From assembly GCA_029931535.1 (NCBI GenBank), contig JAQPZY010001060.1, positions 248,001 to 312,000 on the forward strand: a stretch of 64,000 nucleotides of DNA. Direction: 5' to 3'. Made by a program: the position numbers and the translations under genes. Below the pieces are notes generated by a model, which was not told where the DNA came from, ran no database searches, and saw only the letters and a program-made list of their open reading frames with translations. Below, piece by piece: positions 37,583 to 50,586 of this stretch (positions are counted from its first letter, which is position 1; every line of letters begins with the position of its first letter). The DNA comes from Margaritifera margaritifera. Lineage: Eukaryota > Mollusca > Bivalvia > Unionida > Margaritiferidae.

Positions 37583-37934
37583 TTTATTTATCAAGAGTGA
37601 CATAATAAGCTAACAACTAGCTTATGCTGTGCGGTTGCAATTGAGACAAATATGCATGTAATTAGTAAAGAATCTACAAGGTCAACACGTACTGCATAAT
37701 ATAATACAAATATAACAGGAGTTAATAATAATTAAACAAGATTAGTACACTGTTATCACATAGATATACCAATACGTACAAATGTTATGCGGTCATAAAA
37801 TTAGGAAATATTTGTAGAGGTATAATTTCTTAAAAGCTGAAATGTTATTGTCTAATATCATGCTGCGAACTGTTTCATAAAACTTACTGGTGTAAGCAAC
37901 AGATTTCTTAAATGACTCTGCTGGAACTTTTTGT

Positions 37935-38870
37935 ATATACGAAGGGTATTTAAAAAGGTCTGAATATTAGTGCACTGTATCTGGAGCTAAATCAGCGCTG
38001 TATGGATTATGTGGCAAAGTTTGGATACTGTGCTCCTTCAGGAAGTATGTCACGAAGTCTGATGTATGCACCGGTGCGTTCTTATGAAGTAGATGGATGC
38101 CTCTGGTGCCGGTGCGCGGATAGGTGGTTCAATAGTGTTGGACAACTCTTTGGCAACACTTTGGAGGCATAAAAATGTCCAGTGACACAAGCAAAGTCAG
38201 GCACAGGTACCTGGACGACTGGGCCTTTTGCATAGCAATATAATGCGGATAAAACTCTCTTGACAGCCTTACTATGTCGAACAATTTGTGTTCTCTGCTC
38301 TTTTCTCCGATCCAAACGTTATTATTTTCTCTTGAGTCTGGTTCAAACAAGTAAATCCATATTTCGTCACCTGTGACAATCTCATTCAAATTTATCTGGT
38401 CACTCTTTTTATATTTGGCGAGTAGCTGTTTGAAAATTTCAACCCGAGTCTGTTTTTGATCTGCCGTCAACCAATGCAGGACCCATCTTGCACAACTTTT
38501 AGAGCTTCAAATGATTCTTCAGTATATTAAAACAGCTGACGAATTAATGCCTGTGATAACAGAAATACTTTCCACCATGTATGCAGCATCTTCATCAATT
38601 GCCCCTTCACAGCAGCCACTTCACGCTTACCAATCGCAGACAACGGTCGTTCAGAAGTGGGTCATGTTTCATTGGTCTGCGACCATCCTTAAAACGATGA
38701 AAACACCTCAACATTGTAGGATATGACAGATAATTGCATTAGCAAATTTTATTAAAATCGGCTTTGATATCTGTCAGAGAGTACCCTAAGAGTTCCTGGA
38801 GGTTACAGTATGTTCATTTGCACAGTAGCAGAATTGTTTTCGTTCTCCGACATTTTAGGTCAATGTCATT
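37935..38870 (-). pseudogene. mariner transposase relic
   Basis: Read on the minus strand, the protein begins near 38857 with MSENENNSATVQMN and then breaks repeatedly. The best stretch starts at 38470 (MTADQKQTRVEIFKQLLAKY) and contains EIVTGDEIWIYLFEPD, whose Asp (38366-38368) is the first catalytic residue of the DD34D triad. A frame switch leads to GPVVQVPVPDFACVTGHFYA (about 38172-38231), then to LHKNAPVHTSDF, where the second catalytic Asp is replaced by Lys (38081-38083), and to HNPYSADLAPD near 37990. A CGAAGGGTATTTAAAAAGG segment at 37939-37957 looks like a mariner terminus; no matching right terminus was found. Mariner enzymes move elements into TA sites. This copy is inactive and moderately old. 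Confidence 0.88.
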
Positions 38871-39189
38871 TACCTATGTTACCTCACACACATATGCTTG
38901 CAGGTGTCCAGCGTGCTGTATATGCAACTGCAGATTATTTGAAAGAACGTTATTATGTATATCGATCATCAATAAATTTTTTGGCAGGTTCAACGAAACA
39001 ACAAAGTTTAATAAAATATGCAGAACGTTTCAAATATATATCGTATTAATCATTGTTTACACTAGACCGTGTACTCCTTGTGCTGATGCTACTTATAAAC
39101 TTCCCATAACATCAGATTATTATCTGACCTTATGTGAAAACCAACCAAAACTTCAATCAATAGTGTGAGGCCTGTTCTCAAAAGGACCA

Positions 39190-39975
39190 GGCATATTTAA
39201 ACAAACAACTCGGATGTGGAAACTCGCCCGAGTCAGGGAAATTGGCGAATATTTCTCATCATTGAATCCAATGATGAGAACCAATAACCAACCAAGCTGT
39301 CACAGTTTGTGATAGCCAAAACGCTAAAAGGCTTGGCTGGTGAATGAGCCTAGAAGTGTAAAAACCTTAATTCCGGCCAACCACTTGTAGAGTGTAGCTG
39401 CAAAGCTGTCTATGATAATCCACTTCGCTCAAAGCAGCTTGTGGAGTTACCTATTCAGGTATTTCCACACAAATCTCTCAACTGGTCAAGAGTTGTTGCT
39501 CGATCTAAAGATTTTGATGCTGCAGTGAGGCTGAGATTCTCGAAAATATCAGCGCTCAGAACGTCTCACAAATGAAACGAATCAACATTCGCCGTAACGG
39601 TAAGTTGATTCCCACAAACATTTACATACTAACGTTCAACTTCGCCGCTCTCCCTACATCGATCAAAGCCGGGTTCTTAAATATGCCTGTTGACTCTTTC
39701 ATTCCTAATTCTTTGCTTTGTTTCAACTGCCAGAAATATGACCACTACACAGATGGCTACAAGAGGAAACAAGTTTGTCTCAGATGCGGGCAGGAGGGTC
39801 ACGATGGATCATCCTGCTCAGAGAAAATCTCTTGTGCGAATTGCAAGGCAGAACATTTCTCACACTCTAGAGACTGTCCTAAGTGGAAACTAGAGAAGAA
39901 GATCCAACGCGTGAAACAGGAGAAAGGAATGAGCTTTCCTTTTAATAAAGAAAAGCGACCATTAAAACGACAGTA
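39190..39975 (+). pseudogene. LINE ORF1 (gag-like, CCHC knuckles), 5' part of Jockey-like element
   Basis: The frame with an internal ATG at 39572 encodes MKRINIRRNGKLIPTNIYIL, a linker with FAALPTSIKAGFLNMPVDSF, and then three zinc-knuckle-like motifs. The first is CFNCQKYDHYTDGY, in which the usual fourth Cys is Tyr. The second is CLRCGQEGHDGSSC and the third CANCKAEHFSHSRDC, followed by PKWKLEKKIQRVKQEKGMSF. This is the nucleic-acid-binding ORF1 of Jockey-like LINEs. Conserved sequence extends upstream in other frames to about 39400, and related untranslated sequence perhaps to 39190. Similarity stops at MSFP (about 39933-39944), after which the frame runs into unrelated sequence until 39976. 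The ORF1 sequence that should come next reappears at 44.76 kb. Confidence 0.8.
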
Positions 39976-40471
39976 GTTTGCTCCTTCGTTATGGCACCCA
40001 TTTTCGTGGATTATAGACATTATGGCTAATAAGTCCCTTTCAAGCTGACTACCGAAACTGAAACATCACATATTATGCATTTGCACACAATATGCGTCAC
40101 AGTCAATGATATTATGTATATTTCTGGCTTTTTTGTTTTTTAAAATAGTTTAAATGATGTGTATATTTGCGTTCAGTACGGTTGATAACCTCTGACACCA
40201 ATTTTAGTTTTCACTTAAAACATTAACTTTTGTTTATGTTTAGGACTGACAAAATCCTGCCAGAATCGCCATAAAATAAAAATTTATGTATATCTCAATC
40301 ATAAATAATCACACAAAAGCCGTGCAGACATTGTGTACATTAGTAATTGCCAGATGTTGCTACAGTGTATAATTAAGAATGAAAATCAAATGTTCAGAAC
40401 ATTGGCGACCAAAGCGGTTTTGTGTATGTATCGGCGGGAGAAGCTTACATTATACCTTATTTTGTTACCAA
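39976..40471. other. Sequence following the ORF1 break, nothing recognised
   Basis: A+T-rich, no gene. It is the left part of the 4.8-kb segment separating the two LINE pieces. Confidence 0.5.
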
Positions 40472-41465
<994 letters not shown>

Positions 41466-41702
41466 TTTTATATATTTTTTATCCTTTCTTATTTTATATC
41501 AAATGGTTCTCCAGCATGAAGGTAAGCAAAATTAAAACAGTAGATATATTAATACAAATGCATTTGCTCCAGTGAGCACTTCCTTTCATTCCTCTACTAT
41601 TTTATCGACGTCCTTACTGTATTTAACCAATTATATGTCATCATTGTATCATATTTAAAAGAATACAGGGCACTTATCCCTAAAGCTCCTCTATATGCAT
41701 TG
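41466..41702. other. Spacer between duplication copies
   Basis: About 237 bp not repeated in the window, with no gene. Confidence 0.6.
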
Positions 41703-42000
41703 GTCAATATAATCATCAAATGGTGCTAGACTTTGGTTTTGGAGAGATTATTGTCGTATTTTATATATTTATTTCCACGATTTTCTTAACTTTAATTTCA
41801 TTTCTTTAATTTTATATTTAATGTTAAGGAAGTTAAAGTTGATCCATTATGAATATTAAGATATACACCACAGTCTTATCGCTATTTCAAAAACTTCCAA
41901 GGCATTCCCCCTCAACCACCCTCCGCCCATCACCCCCCTCCCAGAAAATTAAATGGCTGGTCCCTAATGTTGCGATGTTTTTTATGTGCGATGTGCTATC

Positions 42001-42081
<81 letters not shown>

Positions 42082-42672
42082 GTTTCTGTTTTCAAAATGA
42101 ATAACATGTTCATTGCACTGTTTTAGTTGTCTATTTGTCATAATAAGTGTTTTTATTATTAAAATTATGTAACATAAAATAGAGTTTCTTATATTCAGTG
42201 CAATGCTCCCCCTCCTACACACACACACAGATACACACACACAGACACACACACACACAGACACACACACACACACAACATGGTACAGAGGTATTTCAAG
42301 GCATCGACGAGAACCGTCGGGAAAGAGATGGAAAATAAATATTGCTGAAAGTGGCCGACAGGAAGAAAATGAAGGTTTGGCAGGTTCAAATCTGCCCGAT
42401 ATATTATCACATTTTGTTACATCTGATACGATTCAAGAATGTACTAAACAAAATATCGTAGATCGGTATGCCAACGAGAAAAATGGCCCCTATCATTGTT
42501 ACCACGTCACTGAAATACCAATAAATTTTCCTGTCGGCATACCGATCTAAGATATTTTGTTTAGTATATTTTCAAATTGTATCAGATGTTTAAAAAAGAA
42601 ACATGATATATTCCGGTAGTTTAGACCCTGTTAAACCTACATTTTCTTCCTGTCAGCCACTTTTGGGCATAT
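41703..42672. repeat. Tandem duplication, copy B (about 1 kb)
   Basis: Second copy of the unit at 40472-41465. Here the central array is pure TA (42002-42077) without the CT part, and the AC array (42218-42277) is interrupted by AG. It has a short insertion, GACGAGAACCGTCGGG (near 42307-42322), absent from copy A. The shared frame stops at a TAA near 42548. Confidence 0.88.
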
Positions 42673-43599
42673 TTAATTTGTGGGTCCTTCCCGACAATGA
42701 CTAGGAGTACCTTAAACTTGTAAAAGGACACTTAATTTTGCCTCCGTATACAGGGGAGAATATATATCATGCTGTAAATAATTTTTAAAAAATTATATTT
42801 CAAATCAAATTGATTTTCAATTTCATTCTCATAATCTGTCTAAATTGATTATGGAAGGACTACGGAATCTAAATCAGCCTAAAATCAACGGATTTTTACC
42901 TCTTTACAAATCCCCAAAATTGATCAATTAAAAGAATTGCTCAGATACAAGAATAATCTTGAATCTGTAGCAAAATTATTACAAATATTCTAATAGAGGA
43001 GCATATACGTAGAGATTTTTAGGATCGAGTTTCCCGCAAAAAGAAACCAACTGATTACCGATTTGGTAACTTTTGAAAGTTAACTTGTTTGAAGAATGTT
43101 TGCGTACAGTAATGCACCAATCACTTGAGGTGGACCAGTTAATCTTAGTAGGTATGCTGGTATGCATTTCTGTAAGGTACAATGCGCTTTTACAGGCTAT
43201 AATAACACTTTTTGAAACTTTTATTTGTCTTAGAACCTTTTGGACTAAGATTTGTGTGGGTTGAAGGTTTACATAGCTACTAAGTTATTTTTGTAATATT
43301 AATTGTAGATTTGGACATATTGGACAGTAGAGGGGCATATGTGTTTCACAAACACAAAGTAGCTTTCAGTCTTAGCTGTTTTCAATAGTTTTTGAGCGTT
43401 TCCATGAGGCTGTAGGAATGTTATAGCATGATGTTATACAACAACGTTGAAGCAATATTCCAGCAAGTTCACCAAATCATGTTGCCAAAACAACAAAATG
43501 CCATAACTATGAAACAACATTGCTGCACTGTTTTATTGTTAACTGAGGAAAAAAAGGAAAATAATAATAAAAAGAATAATGATAAAACGTAAGGTTCGG
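42673..43599. other. Intergenic DNA, no gene recognised
   Basis: No frame or repeat recognised. It lies within the segment separating the two LINE parts. Confidence 0.5.
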
Positions 43600-43685
43600 T
43601 TAAGGTTCGAACCAATGCTCTTACTTTCAGTTGCGACAAAATGGTAAACAGTCTTACCTTTACACCATCGCGACTACATGTGTAA
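43600..43685 (-). repeat. tRNA-like SINE remnant
   Basis: On the minus strand TGGTGTAAAGGT (43656-43667) matches box A except for one base, and GGTTCGAACCT (43603-43613) is an excellent box B. The leading GTCGCGATGGTGTAAAGGTA resembles a tRNA 5' half with D-arm. The region between the boxes does not form a clear anticodon arm, so a SINE or tRNA pseudogene is likelier than a functional tRNA. Confidence 0.5.
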
Positions 43686-44384
43686 GTGTTTGACAATTTA
43701 CTATATATAGATAACATGTGGCCTGGTGAGGTTTCTTATGGTATCAATAAATATACAATATTATAACTGCAATTATGGGAGGAGGGTATGCAGATAACAA
43801 AAGTATTATGCATATAGTTGCTTTAAAAGTAGACTCAAGTTGTACAGTATAATCCCTTTCTTCAATAAATATTTCTTCGAAAACTGCTGTAATCAATTTT
43901 ATTAGTCCGTTATATACAGTGCTATAGTTTATGTCAACGTGGTCATGTAGGCGCATTTACTCAAAATTAAATTAAATATTAATTGTTGTTCTAAAATTTA
44001 ATACTAAGATAGTTTACCCAAAGTCTATTCAATCCTTAAATGTCATCAAAAACTTTCAGACGAAAATTATTGATCGCTATGGACTTTTACAATGGTGGCC
44101 AAGTACTAAACTGGGTCAATAAAAGAGGACATCGGATCCGTCATAACAAATAACAGATTAGTATTAATTTGTTTTAAACATTTAGCTACTCCATCCAAAT
44201 ATTACGATTGATTACGATTTGTGCTAAAGAATGCCACAAGACGCGACCAGCAGCAGAAGAAAAGAATACAATCTCCCATACAAATTGCAATCGACATTTG
44301 AATGTCAGTTTTGTTTCAAGAAAAAAAAAAATGCCATTTTGGTGATACTGTGAAGTATAGGTCTATATGGTGGCGGACATATAA
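43686..44384. other. Intergenic DNA, no gene recognised
   Basis: Nothing recognised. The frame at 43744-43956 on the minus strand has no motif. Confidence 0.5.
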
Positions 44385-44625
44385 CGGATGATCCAAAAAG
44401 TACGCAGTTTGCCTTCATTTCTCTGTCCGTTAGGGACGAGCACAAACTAGAACATATATAAAATTTGCATATGTGTTAGATGGTTTCAAAATGTGTCTTC
44501 TGAGAAAAAATCAAACGTGTTCTCGACTGCGCTGCTAGTTTTTGAGGACTTCGAAGATGCGGAAATGAGGCAAAATTTGAGTTTTTGGTAGAACAGACGC
44601 CTATTTAGGAACAAAATTAAGTGTT
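44385..44625 (+). mobile_element. Possible mariner-like element, 5' end fragment
   Basis: The start GGATGATCCAAAAAGTACGC looks like a mariner terminus. About 180 bp later an ATG (44565) opens a short frame reading MRQNLSFW before a stop, recalling the N-terminus of some mariner transposases. No right end or further transposase sequence follows. The call rests on remembered patterns and is tentative. Confidence 0.3.
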
Positions 44626-44733
44626 AATTTCACACTATTTCCTTATCTCATGTACATATGTTGCACTAGAAAAATAGTGTATATGGCATAACCATAACAA
44701 ATAATCTTACAGACACTTTAAGTTATCGCTAAT

Positions 44734-45045
44734 TTGGGGGCCAAAATCAGCCCTTATCGAACCTTGTCCTTTGTGGAAGCAACAGTTTCACTTAACACAG
44801 CTGGCAAAGCCCACGACAGTGCAGCTAAAGTGCAGAAAAAACCTTCCACAAGTGCTATCTTTACGCAGACAGACATTACTTGGCCGCAAAATCACACCAA
44901 ATTGACAGCCTTAGCGCCACCAAAACCCGTGCTAGCAGCTATCCAAACCAACAGCGAAGTAGATAACTCAGATTATCAATGTGGCAATGTAGCAATTATG
45001 ACATCTAATGCTACAATCGAAAGAAAACAACAAAATCCAGCTTAA
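44734..45045 (+). pseudogene. C-terminal part of LINE ORF1
   Basis: The frame gives TLSFVEATVSLNTAGKAHDS, then AAKVQKKPSTSAIFTQTDIT and a Pro-rich region with LTALAPPKPVLAAIQTNSEV. This is the low-complexity tail expected after the zinc knuckles of a Jockey-like ORF1 (the T-Q-T-D phrase is typical in my recollection). It ends at a stop at 45045. A second Pro/Gln-rich stretch continues in other frames to about 45200. Confidence 0.55.
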
Positions 45046-45339
45046 GAAAAGAGCAGCAAACCTCTGGCCCAAGTGGACGTAGAATCAGTGTACAACAGAA
45101 GATTCCCAACTCACCGACTCCGGTGAAACCTGGTCCACCAAAAGAGCAGCAGACCTCTGGTGCCAGTGTTAATGCATGTTCTAAACCAAACAAATAGAGG
45201 ATTAAATAATCTACTAGACTACCCAAAGAATCGGACGATCCTATCGAGCTTTTAATAAGTTTGGGGGTGTAGAGAGTATGGACACTGGAGAGACCCCTGA
45301 TATCGCACCAGGGAAAGCTCTCTGAAGTCCCGTACTTCC

Positions 45340-48170
45340 ACCACTTTCATAAATATGTCTGACACCATAATACAAAGGAATCACCGGGGATTAATGGCAA
45401 ATATTGGTGGAATTAGTCTTCTACTTAAAAGCATGATCCAACAGATGTTTGTCTTCAGGAAACCTGCTTTAAAGAAAACGATAGAATCAACCTCAAAAAC
45501 TTCACCACATACAGCAACTTTTCAAGAAATACTGATAAGGATGCTGGAGGAGTGTCCATCATCATAAATAATAAAACTCATTACAGGCAAAATAATCTCA
45601 GTACTATTTTACAGGCCGTAGCCGTGCGTGTGTCGTTACGTAAAATTCTTTCACTTTGTTCAATATATCTCCCTCCAAGCACACCAATCAATCAATCTGA
45701 ACTTGACCATCTTATTGAAAAGTTGCCAGAGCCTTTTGTTTTCCTTGAAGACTTTAACGATCACAATACACTTTTGGGCTGTATTGATATCAACGAGAGA
45801 GGGAATAAGATAGAAGACCTTGTTTCAAAACATAATCTTTGCCTTTATCATGATAAGTCGTATACCTACCTGCATCCTACCTCAGAATCCTACTCGTTCT
45901 TAGATTTCACTATCCGCAGTCCATCTCTTTTCCTTGACTTAAGAAGCTGATGACGTTCTTTGCGGTAGTGACCACTATCCAGTATATTTAAGAAGTAATG
46001 TTCCCAAAGCTCAAGGGCTCGGGCAGAGCTGGGAACTTAACAAGACAGATTGAGAAACGTTTCATTCTATCTGCGATTCAAATCTGACAGCTAATAATTT
46101 TGACAACGAAGTGGATCCAATACTTTTATTTACAAAGATACTCCAAGATATTACTGGGGATATTGGGGATTCCTAAACGTATCAACAAACCATGGTTTGA
46201 TGTAAAATGCAAAGACACCATCAAGGAACGGAAAAAGGTCCTTCAACATTTCAATGCTAATCCTGCAACTGAAAATCTGAATAAATACCGTATATATCGA
46301 GCTAAAGCTTGTCGTACCATTAGAGAGAGCAAGAGGAAAACGTGGATATCCTATGTCTCTAAGTTGAACCCTCACTCCTCTATTAAAGCAGTATTGAATA
46401 TGATACGAAAAATCATTGGCAAGAATTAAAAGCAGCTAGTATAAAATTTTTTACAAAAATCTGATGAACTGGTCACAACCGTATCAAAAATCTCAGATAC
46501 ATTAGCCGAAACATTCTCGAAGAACTCCTCACAAGAGAATTATCCTGAAAACTTCAGCCGTGTCAAAAACTTGCAAGAAAAGGTTCCTCAAAATCTGAAA
46601 TCTGCTAATGCTAAATATTACAATAAACGTTTCACTCTCAGCGAGTTACAAGACCCTTTTGATCGATCCCATGACACTTCAGCAGGATCAGATGCTATCC
46701 ACTATCAGTTTTTGAAACACTTACCTGATACAGCTCACAATACACTGCTAAACATTTTCATTAAAATATGAGAAACTGGCGAGTAGCAACGGTGATACCA
46801 GTACATAAACCCTGGAAAGGACCAAACCGACCCTTCCAACTATCGCCCCATAGCATTAACAAGCTGTATTTGCAAAACCATGAAAAGTATAATAAATGAT
46901 ATACTGCTCTGGTAACTCGAATCCAACAAACTACTATCAGACGTTCAATTCGGATTCAGACTCTAGAGAAGCACAATAAACCAAACATCTTGTCAGACTT
47001 GAAGCATTTATTAGAGAAGGTTTTATAAAGAAAGAAAATATAGTTGTCGTCTTTTTCGACTTGGAGAAAGCGTATGACACCATATGGAAGTACGGCATAA
47101 TGAATGAGCTGTTCAGCCTTGGTCTAAGGGGCCGCCTAACTGACTTTAGCTCCTTTTATTGAAAGATAGAAACGTCAGAGTTAAGGTTGGCAGCACCCTT
47201 TTTGAAAGCTATCCTCAGGAGATGGGTGTACCTCAGGACGACATATTGTCAGTCACCCTATTCAACATCAAAATTAACAGCATAGTGAAATGCCTTAATC
47301 CTAGAACTGACTGCTCATTATATGTTGTCGACTTTTCGATCTATTATAGAGCAAAGAGTATGCATACTATTGAACGTCAACTACAAATGAGCATAAACAA
47401 AGTTCAGAAATGGGCAGAAAAAACCGGGTTCAAATGTTCGACCTCAAAAACTAATTGTATGCACTTCTGCTTATTACATCGTATTTATGATGACCGAACG
47501 CTTTCTCTTGACTGTTGTTTTATTCCTGTTGTACAGGAGAGTAAATTTTGGGGGCTGACCGAACGCTTTCTCTTGACTGTTGTTTTATTCCTGTTGTACA
47601 GGAGAGTAAATTTTGGGGGCTGACCGAACGCTTTCTCTTGACTGTTGTTTTATTCCTGTTGTGAGTAAATTTTGGGGGCTGACCGAACGCTTTCTCTTGA
47701 CTGTTGTTTTATTCCTGTTGTGAGTAAATTTTGGGGGCTTTTATTTTCCATATATTAGATACCTCATATTAGGTACCTCAGGGACGAGTTGTGGCAAACA
47801 CAGATTGGGGAGCAGATCGGAAGGTGTTTCTCCGGTTATACAGGTCATTAGCAAGATCGAAACTTGACTATGGCTTGATTGTGTACGGATCAGCTTGTAA
47901 ATCTTACCTGCAGATGCTTGATCCAATACATTATCAGGGACTTAGACTCTGTCTGGGTCATTAGATATTACACAAACATGTCCTCATACAATCTGGGAAA
48001 AGCATTCTGTACTGTTGGATACCAAGTCAAATTGGCATAAAAGGTAATGAAAGGTCAGATAACGCAACCAAAGCTGCCCTACAGTCACACGTTCCCGAAT
48101 GAAAGACTCCATATACTGACTTCAAATATTGTATAAATCAGCATGTTCGTCATAATTGGCAAAATACGTG
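45340..48170 (+). pseudogene. LINE ORF2: endonuclease, reverse transcriptase, RNase H, broken
   Basis: The endonuclease starts near 45360 (IIQRNHRGLMANIGGISLLL). Its catalytic Glu lies in DVCLQETCFKEND (about 45440-45480) in a shifted frame. LEDFNDHN (near 45748-45771; Gly replaced by Glu) and SDHYP (45967-45981) follow. The reverse transcriptase has PSNYRPIALTSCICKTM (about 46829-46880), FFDLEKAYDTIW with the first catalytic Asp (47055-47087) and, in an open stretch from 47159, MGVPQDDILSVTLFNIKI and the catalytic box YVVDF (47321-47335), where the usual first Asp is Val. After a 65-bp tandem repeat come a thumb-like region with KVFLRLYRSLARSKLDYG (about 47821-47875) and an RNase H-like end with WIPSQIGIKGNERSDNATKA (48017-48076). 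Multiple stops and frameshifts inactivate it. An RNase H domain fits the Jockey/I-group lineages. Confidence 0.88.
47491..47738 (+). repeat. 65-bp tandem repeat inside the LINE reverse transcriptase
   Basis: A unit starting TGACCGAACGCTTTCTCTTG occurs four times: 65 bp at 47491-47555, 65 bp at 47556-47620, 59 bp at 47621-47679 and 59 bp at 47680-47738. The last two lack six bases (ACAGGA) after CCTGTTGT. The first copy sits in the normal ORF2 frame (RTLSLDCCFIPVVQESKFWG), so the array arose by duplicating ORF2 sequence after insertion. Apart from the 6-bp deletion the copies are identical or nearly so, indicating recent expansion. Confidence 0.95.
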
Positions 48171-48366
48171 GAATGTAAACTCCACAAACAAACTTAATGT
48201 CAATGTATGGAACTATAACCAAATATTATTAATATATGGAATTATAAACAAGTATGGTTGACATGTGGATCTATCAACATGATATGACCAACGTATTAAA
48301 TCTATAAACAAGTATGATTGATATAGGGTTCATCAACAAATATGATGGTATTATAATTCATTATCA

Positions 48367-48486
48367 CACATATAGTGAATTTGAATTAAATTTTCAAACA
48401 AATAGTGATATTGAATTCGCTTTGCACACAAATAGTGATACTGAATTAAATTGCCACACAAATAGAGATATTGAATTCGATTTTGA
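48367..48486 (+). repeat. Four tandem 30-bp units, open in one frame
   Basis: A unit ACAAATAGTGATATTGAATT plus ten bases repeats with a 30-bp period, the first copy being more diverged. In the frame 48314-48577 it encodes a ten-residue repeat (NSDIEFALHT, NSDTELNCHT). A,T-rich and probably non-coding. Just upstream (48190-48330) an AAACAAGTATG phrase also recurs. Confidence 0.8.
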
Positions 48487-50384
48487 TTCAAAAGTGGAAC
48501 GCATGATCGTTATTTATCTCATGGCGTTCAGTCGACGATCACAAGAGATTTTCGATTCCACAGCTCCCATCCAATAATCGCAATGGATTATAGGAACTCG
48601 AAAACTACTCATCATTGAATGCATGCATGCACCATTTAATTGAATTCAACTTATCTGTTCAGCTATAAAAATGACTAACTTGAAAAAGACAATAGTCTAT
48701 CTGATAGCATGACGTTACCTGACATAGGTCTGACTCTCTGTAGAATTTAGAATAAATTCTGACACATCCAAGATATAAAACAATTCTATCACATAGAACA
48801 TATAGCAAGAAAGAAGACGTTTTTATTTTTACATACTTCTACAGCTGAAGATTGCTTCCGTAAGGTGGACAGCTTCTTGACAAAATTCGTCTGTATTGTG
48901 ACTATACATATAGAATTTAGGGCTATAAATACCCTGGTTATAGTCAAATCCACAGCCAGAGAACTCGAGGTAGTCGAGTTTTTATGTGCGTCAGTAGGTG
49001 AACTGAACTCAGTATTTTGAAATAGCTATGACTGAAATTATACACACCCGGATAACGCTATACGCGGCATTGAAATCCATGTACATTTTGGTTCATATAT
49101 TATACAAAGGTATTTTTGTACAGACAGTTTTGTGACAGTAAGCAAAGAGTTTCTAAACACAATGTAATACTTTCTTGAAATATACACATTTATGTTTTTA
49201 TAACAAGAATTTCCAATGGGGAAAGTCATGGGAATACCTGTTTCTTTAAATTTTGAACCCTGTGCACAAATGCGAAACTCTAGAGCGGAACCAAAGCTGC
49301 AAAACAAATGTGGTTAAAATCCAACGATTCCCGTTACGATTATCCTGCGGAAAGCACATTATTGACAAATGAACGTACGGGTAAAGTAATTACTACAGGG
49401 CTATTCTGACTTTGTAGAGCGAGACTTTAGAAAAGAGAATATATAAGCCTATATTATCTATCTTTGCCCAGCCTACATGGACGACCTAACATAAAAACCC
49501 TTTATCTGTATCTACGATATAACAGGTCTTCACATTATTGCGGAAAGTTCACATCTCCCATTCATATCGAGTTGGTGATCCAGTAGTGGTAACCTGGTTA
49601 AATAAAAAGAAAATGCAGGATTTTTTATTACTTTACATTTAAACATTAGATAAGACCTATCTTTACAGAACTGATAAATGCATCTTTGCAAACAATTTGG
49701 CGCATAAATTGGAATATCAACACTTTTTAGGAGTCACGTGTGTTATGAGACTAAATTCTTTTCAAAACAAAATAATTTGCCCTGATTCTTTCCACACTTG
49801 AAGTATAATGAGTCATCCTAGTCTGAGAAAAGCCAATTTCCAGCAAGCAATAATTCAAGTTACAAGTTACAAGAGAAACATAGGATTAGTATAATGTCTC
49901 GAAAGAGCATCCAATATGGGACGAAATTTCGTTACGACACAATACACATTGACGGTGTTGCTCTTTACCCTGTTTGAGTGTAAATTCTGCCTGTCTGTCT
50001 ATCTGTCTCTCAATCGATCGATCCACAACGGTACGATTGGAAAATTGGGACTTATTTCTGAAATGTCCTTTGCTAGCAAAACAAATGCTCTTTAAAAGTC
50101 GCAAATATACACTAAGTGGTAGCACATTGCAAATAACCGTATCAGCTCTTATACAAGTAAAGCATCCCTCCAGCTGTGGTTTGCCTTCATCTTCATATTT
50201 TACTAACATAACGTTCGATAATTGGTCTACATCAATTGCCTTGTCTGCATAAACAATCCCAATGCACTCTTGCTTGACACTCTAATAATTAATTCTCCTC
50301 TAAATATAGTGTAACACCGGATTCCTCTGACAGAAATCAGGGTATACATTAATTTTTATATTAAGTTACAAATACCCGCCAAAG
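48487..50384. other. Intergenic DNA, no gene recognised
   Basis: About 1.9 kb with only short frames. Two overlapping frames near 49886-50252 on opposite strands show no family motif. Confidence 0.55.
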
Positions 50385-50490
50385 AGTGCGAAAAGTGCTA
50401 TCTCTGTATCCTACAGGATGTGTGATAACATAACGTTAAATTACATGGATAAGAATAGTATCGTACTGGTTAGAGATTTATACTTTATAT
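50385..50490 (-). repeat. SINE tail fragment, same family as 30.46-30.65 kb
   Basis: GTGCTATCTCTGTATCCTAC, then GTGTGATAACAT, then TCGTACTGGTTAGAGA parallels the tail of SINE copy 2 (30469-30570) in the same order, with many substitutions. The tRNA-like head is absent. Confidence 0.5.
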
Positions 50491-50586
50491 AATATAATTG
50501 CATATTTAAATAAGTTCGAAATTTCGTTGGCATCATTTCATTGACATCATATATATATATACTCCCGAACAGCTGCCACCCCCCAG

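Larger units (their letters stand above)
44734..48170 (+). mobile_element. Jockey-like LINE, 3' part: end of ORF1 plus ORF2
   Basis: This piece begins inside ORF1 and runs through a complete but broken ORF2: apurinic-type endonuclease, reverse transcriptase and RNase H. It lies in the same orientation as the ORF1 piece at 39.2-40.0 kb. The ORF1 sequence resumes with TLSFVEA at the point where the other piece stops with MSFP. The two may be halves of one insertion separated by about 4.8 kb, or two independently truncated copies of related elements. The 3' end is not sharply defined; coding similarity ends near 48170, and no poly(A) tail is visible. Confidence 0.8.
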
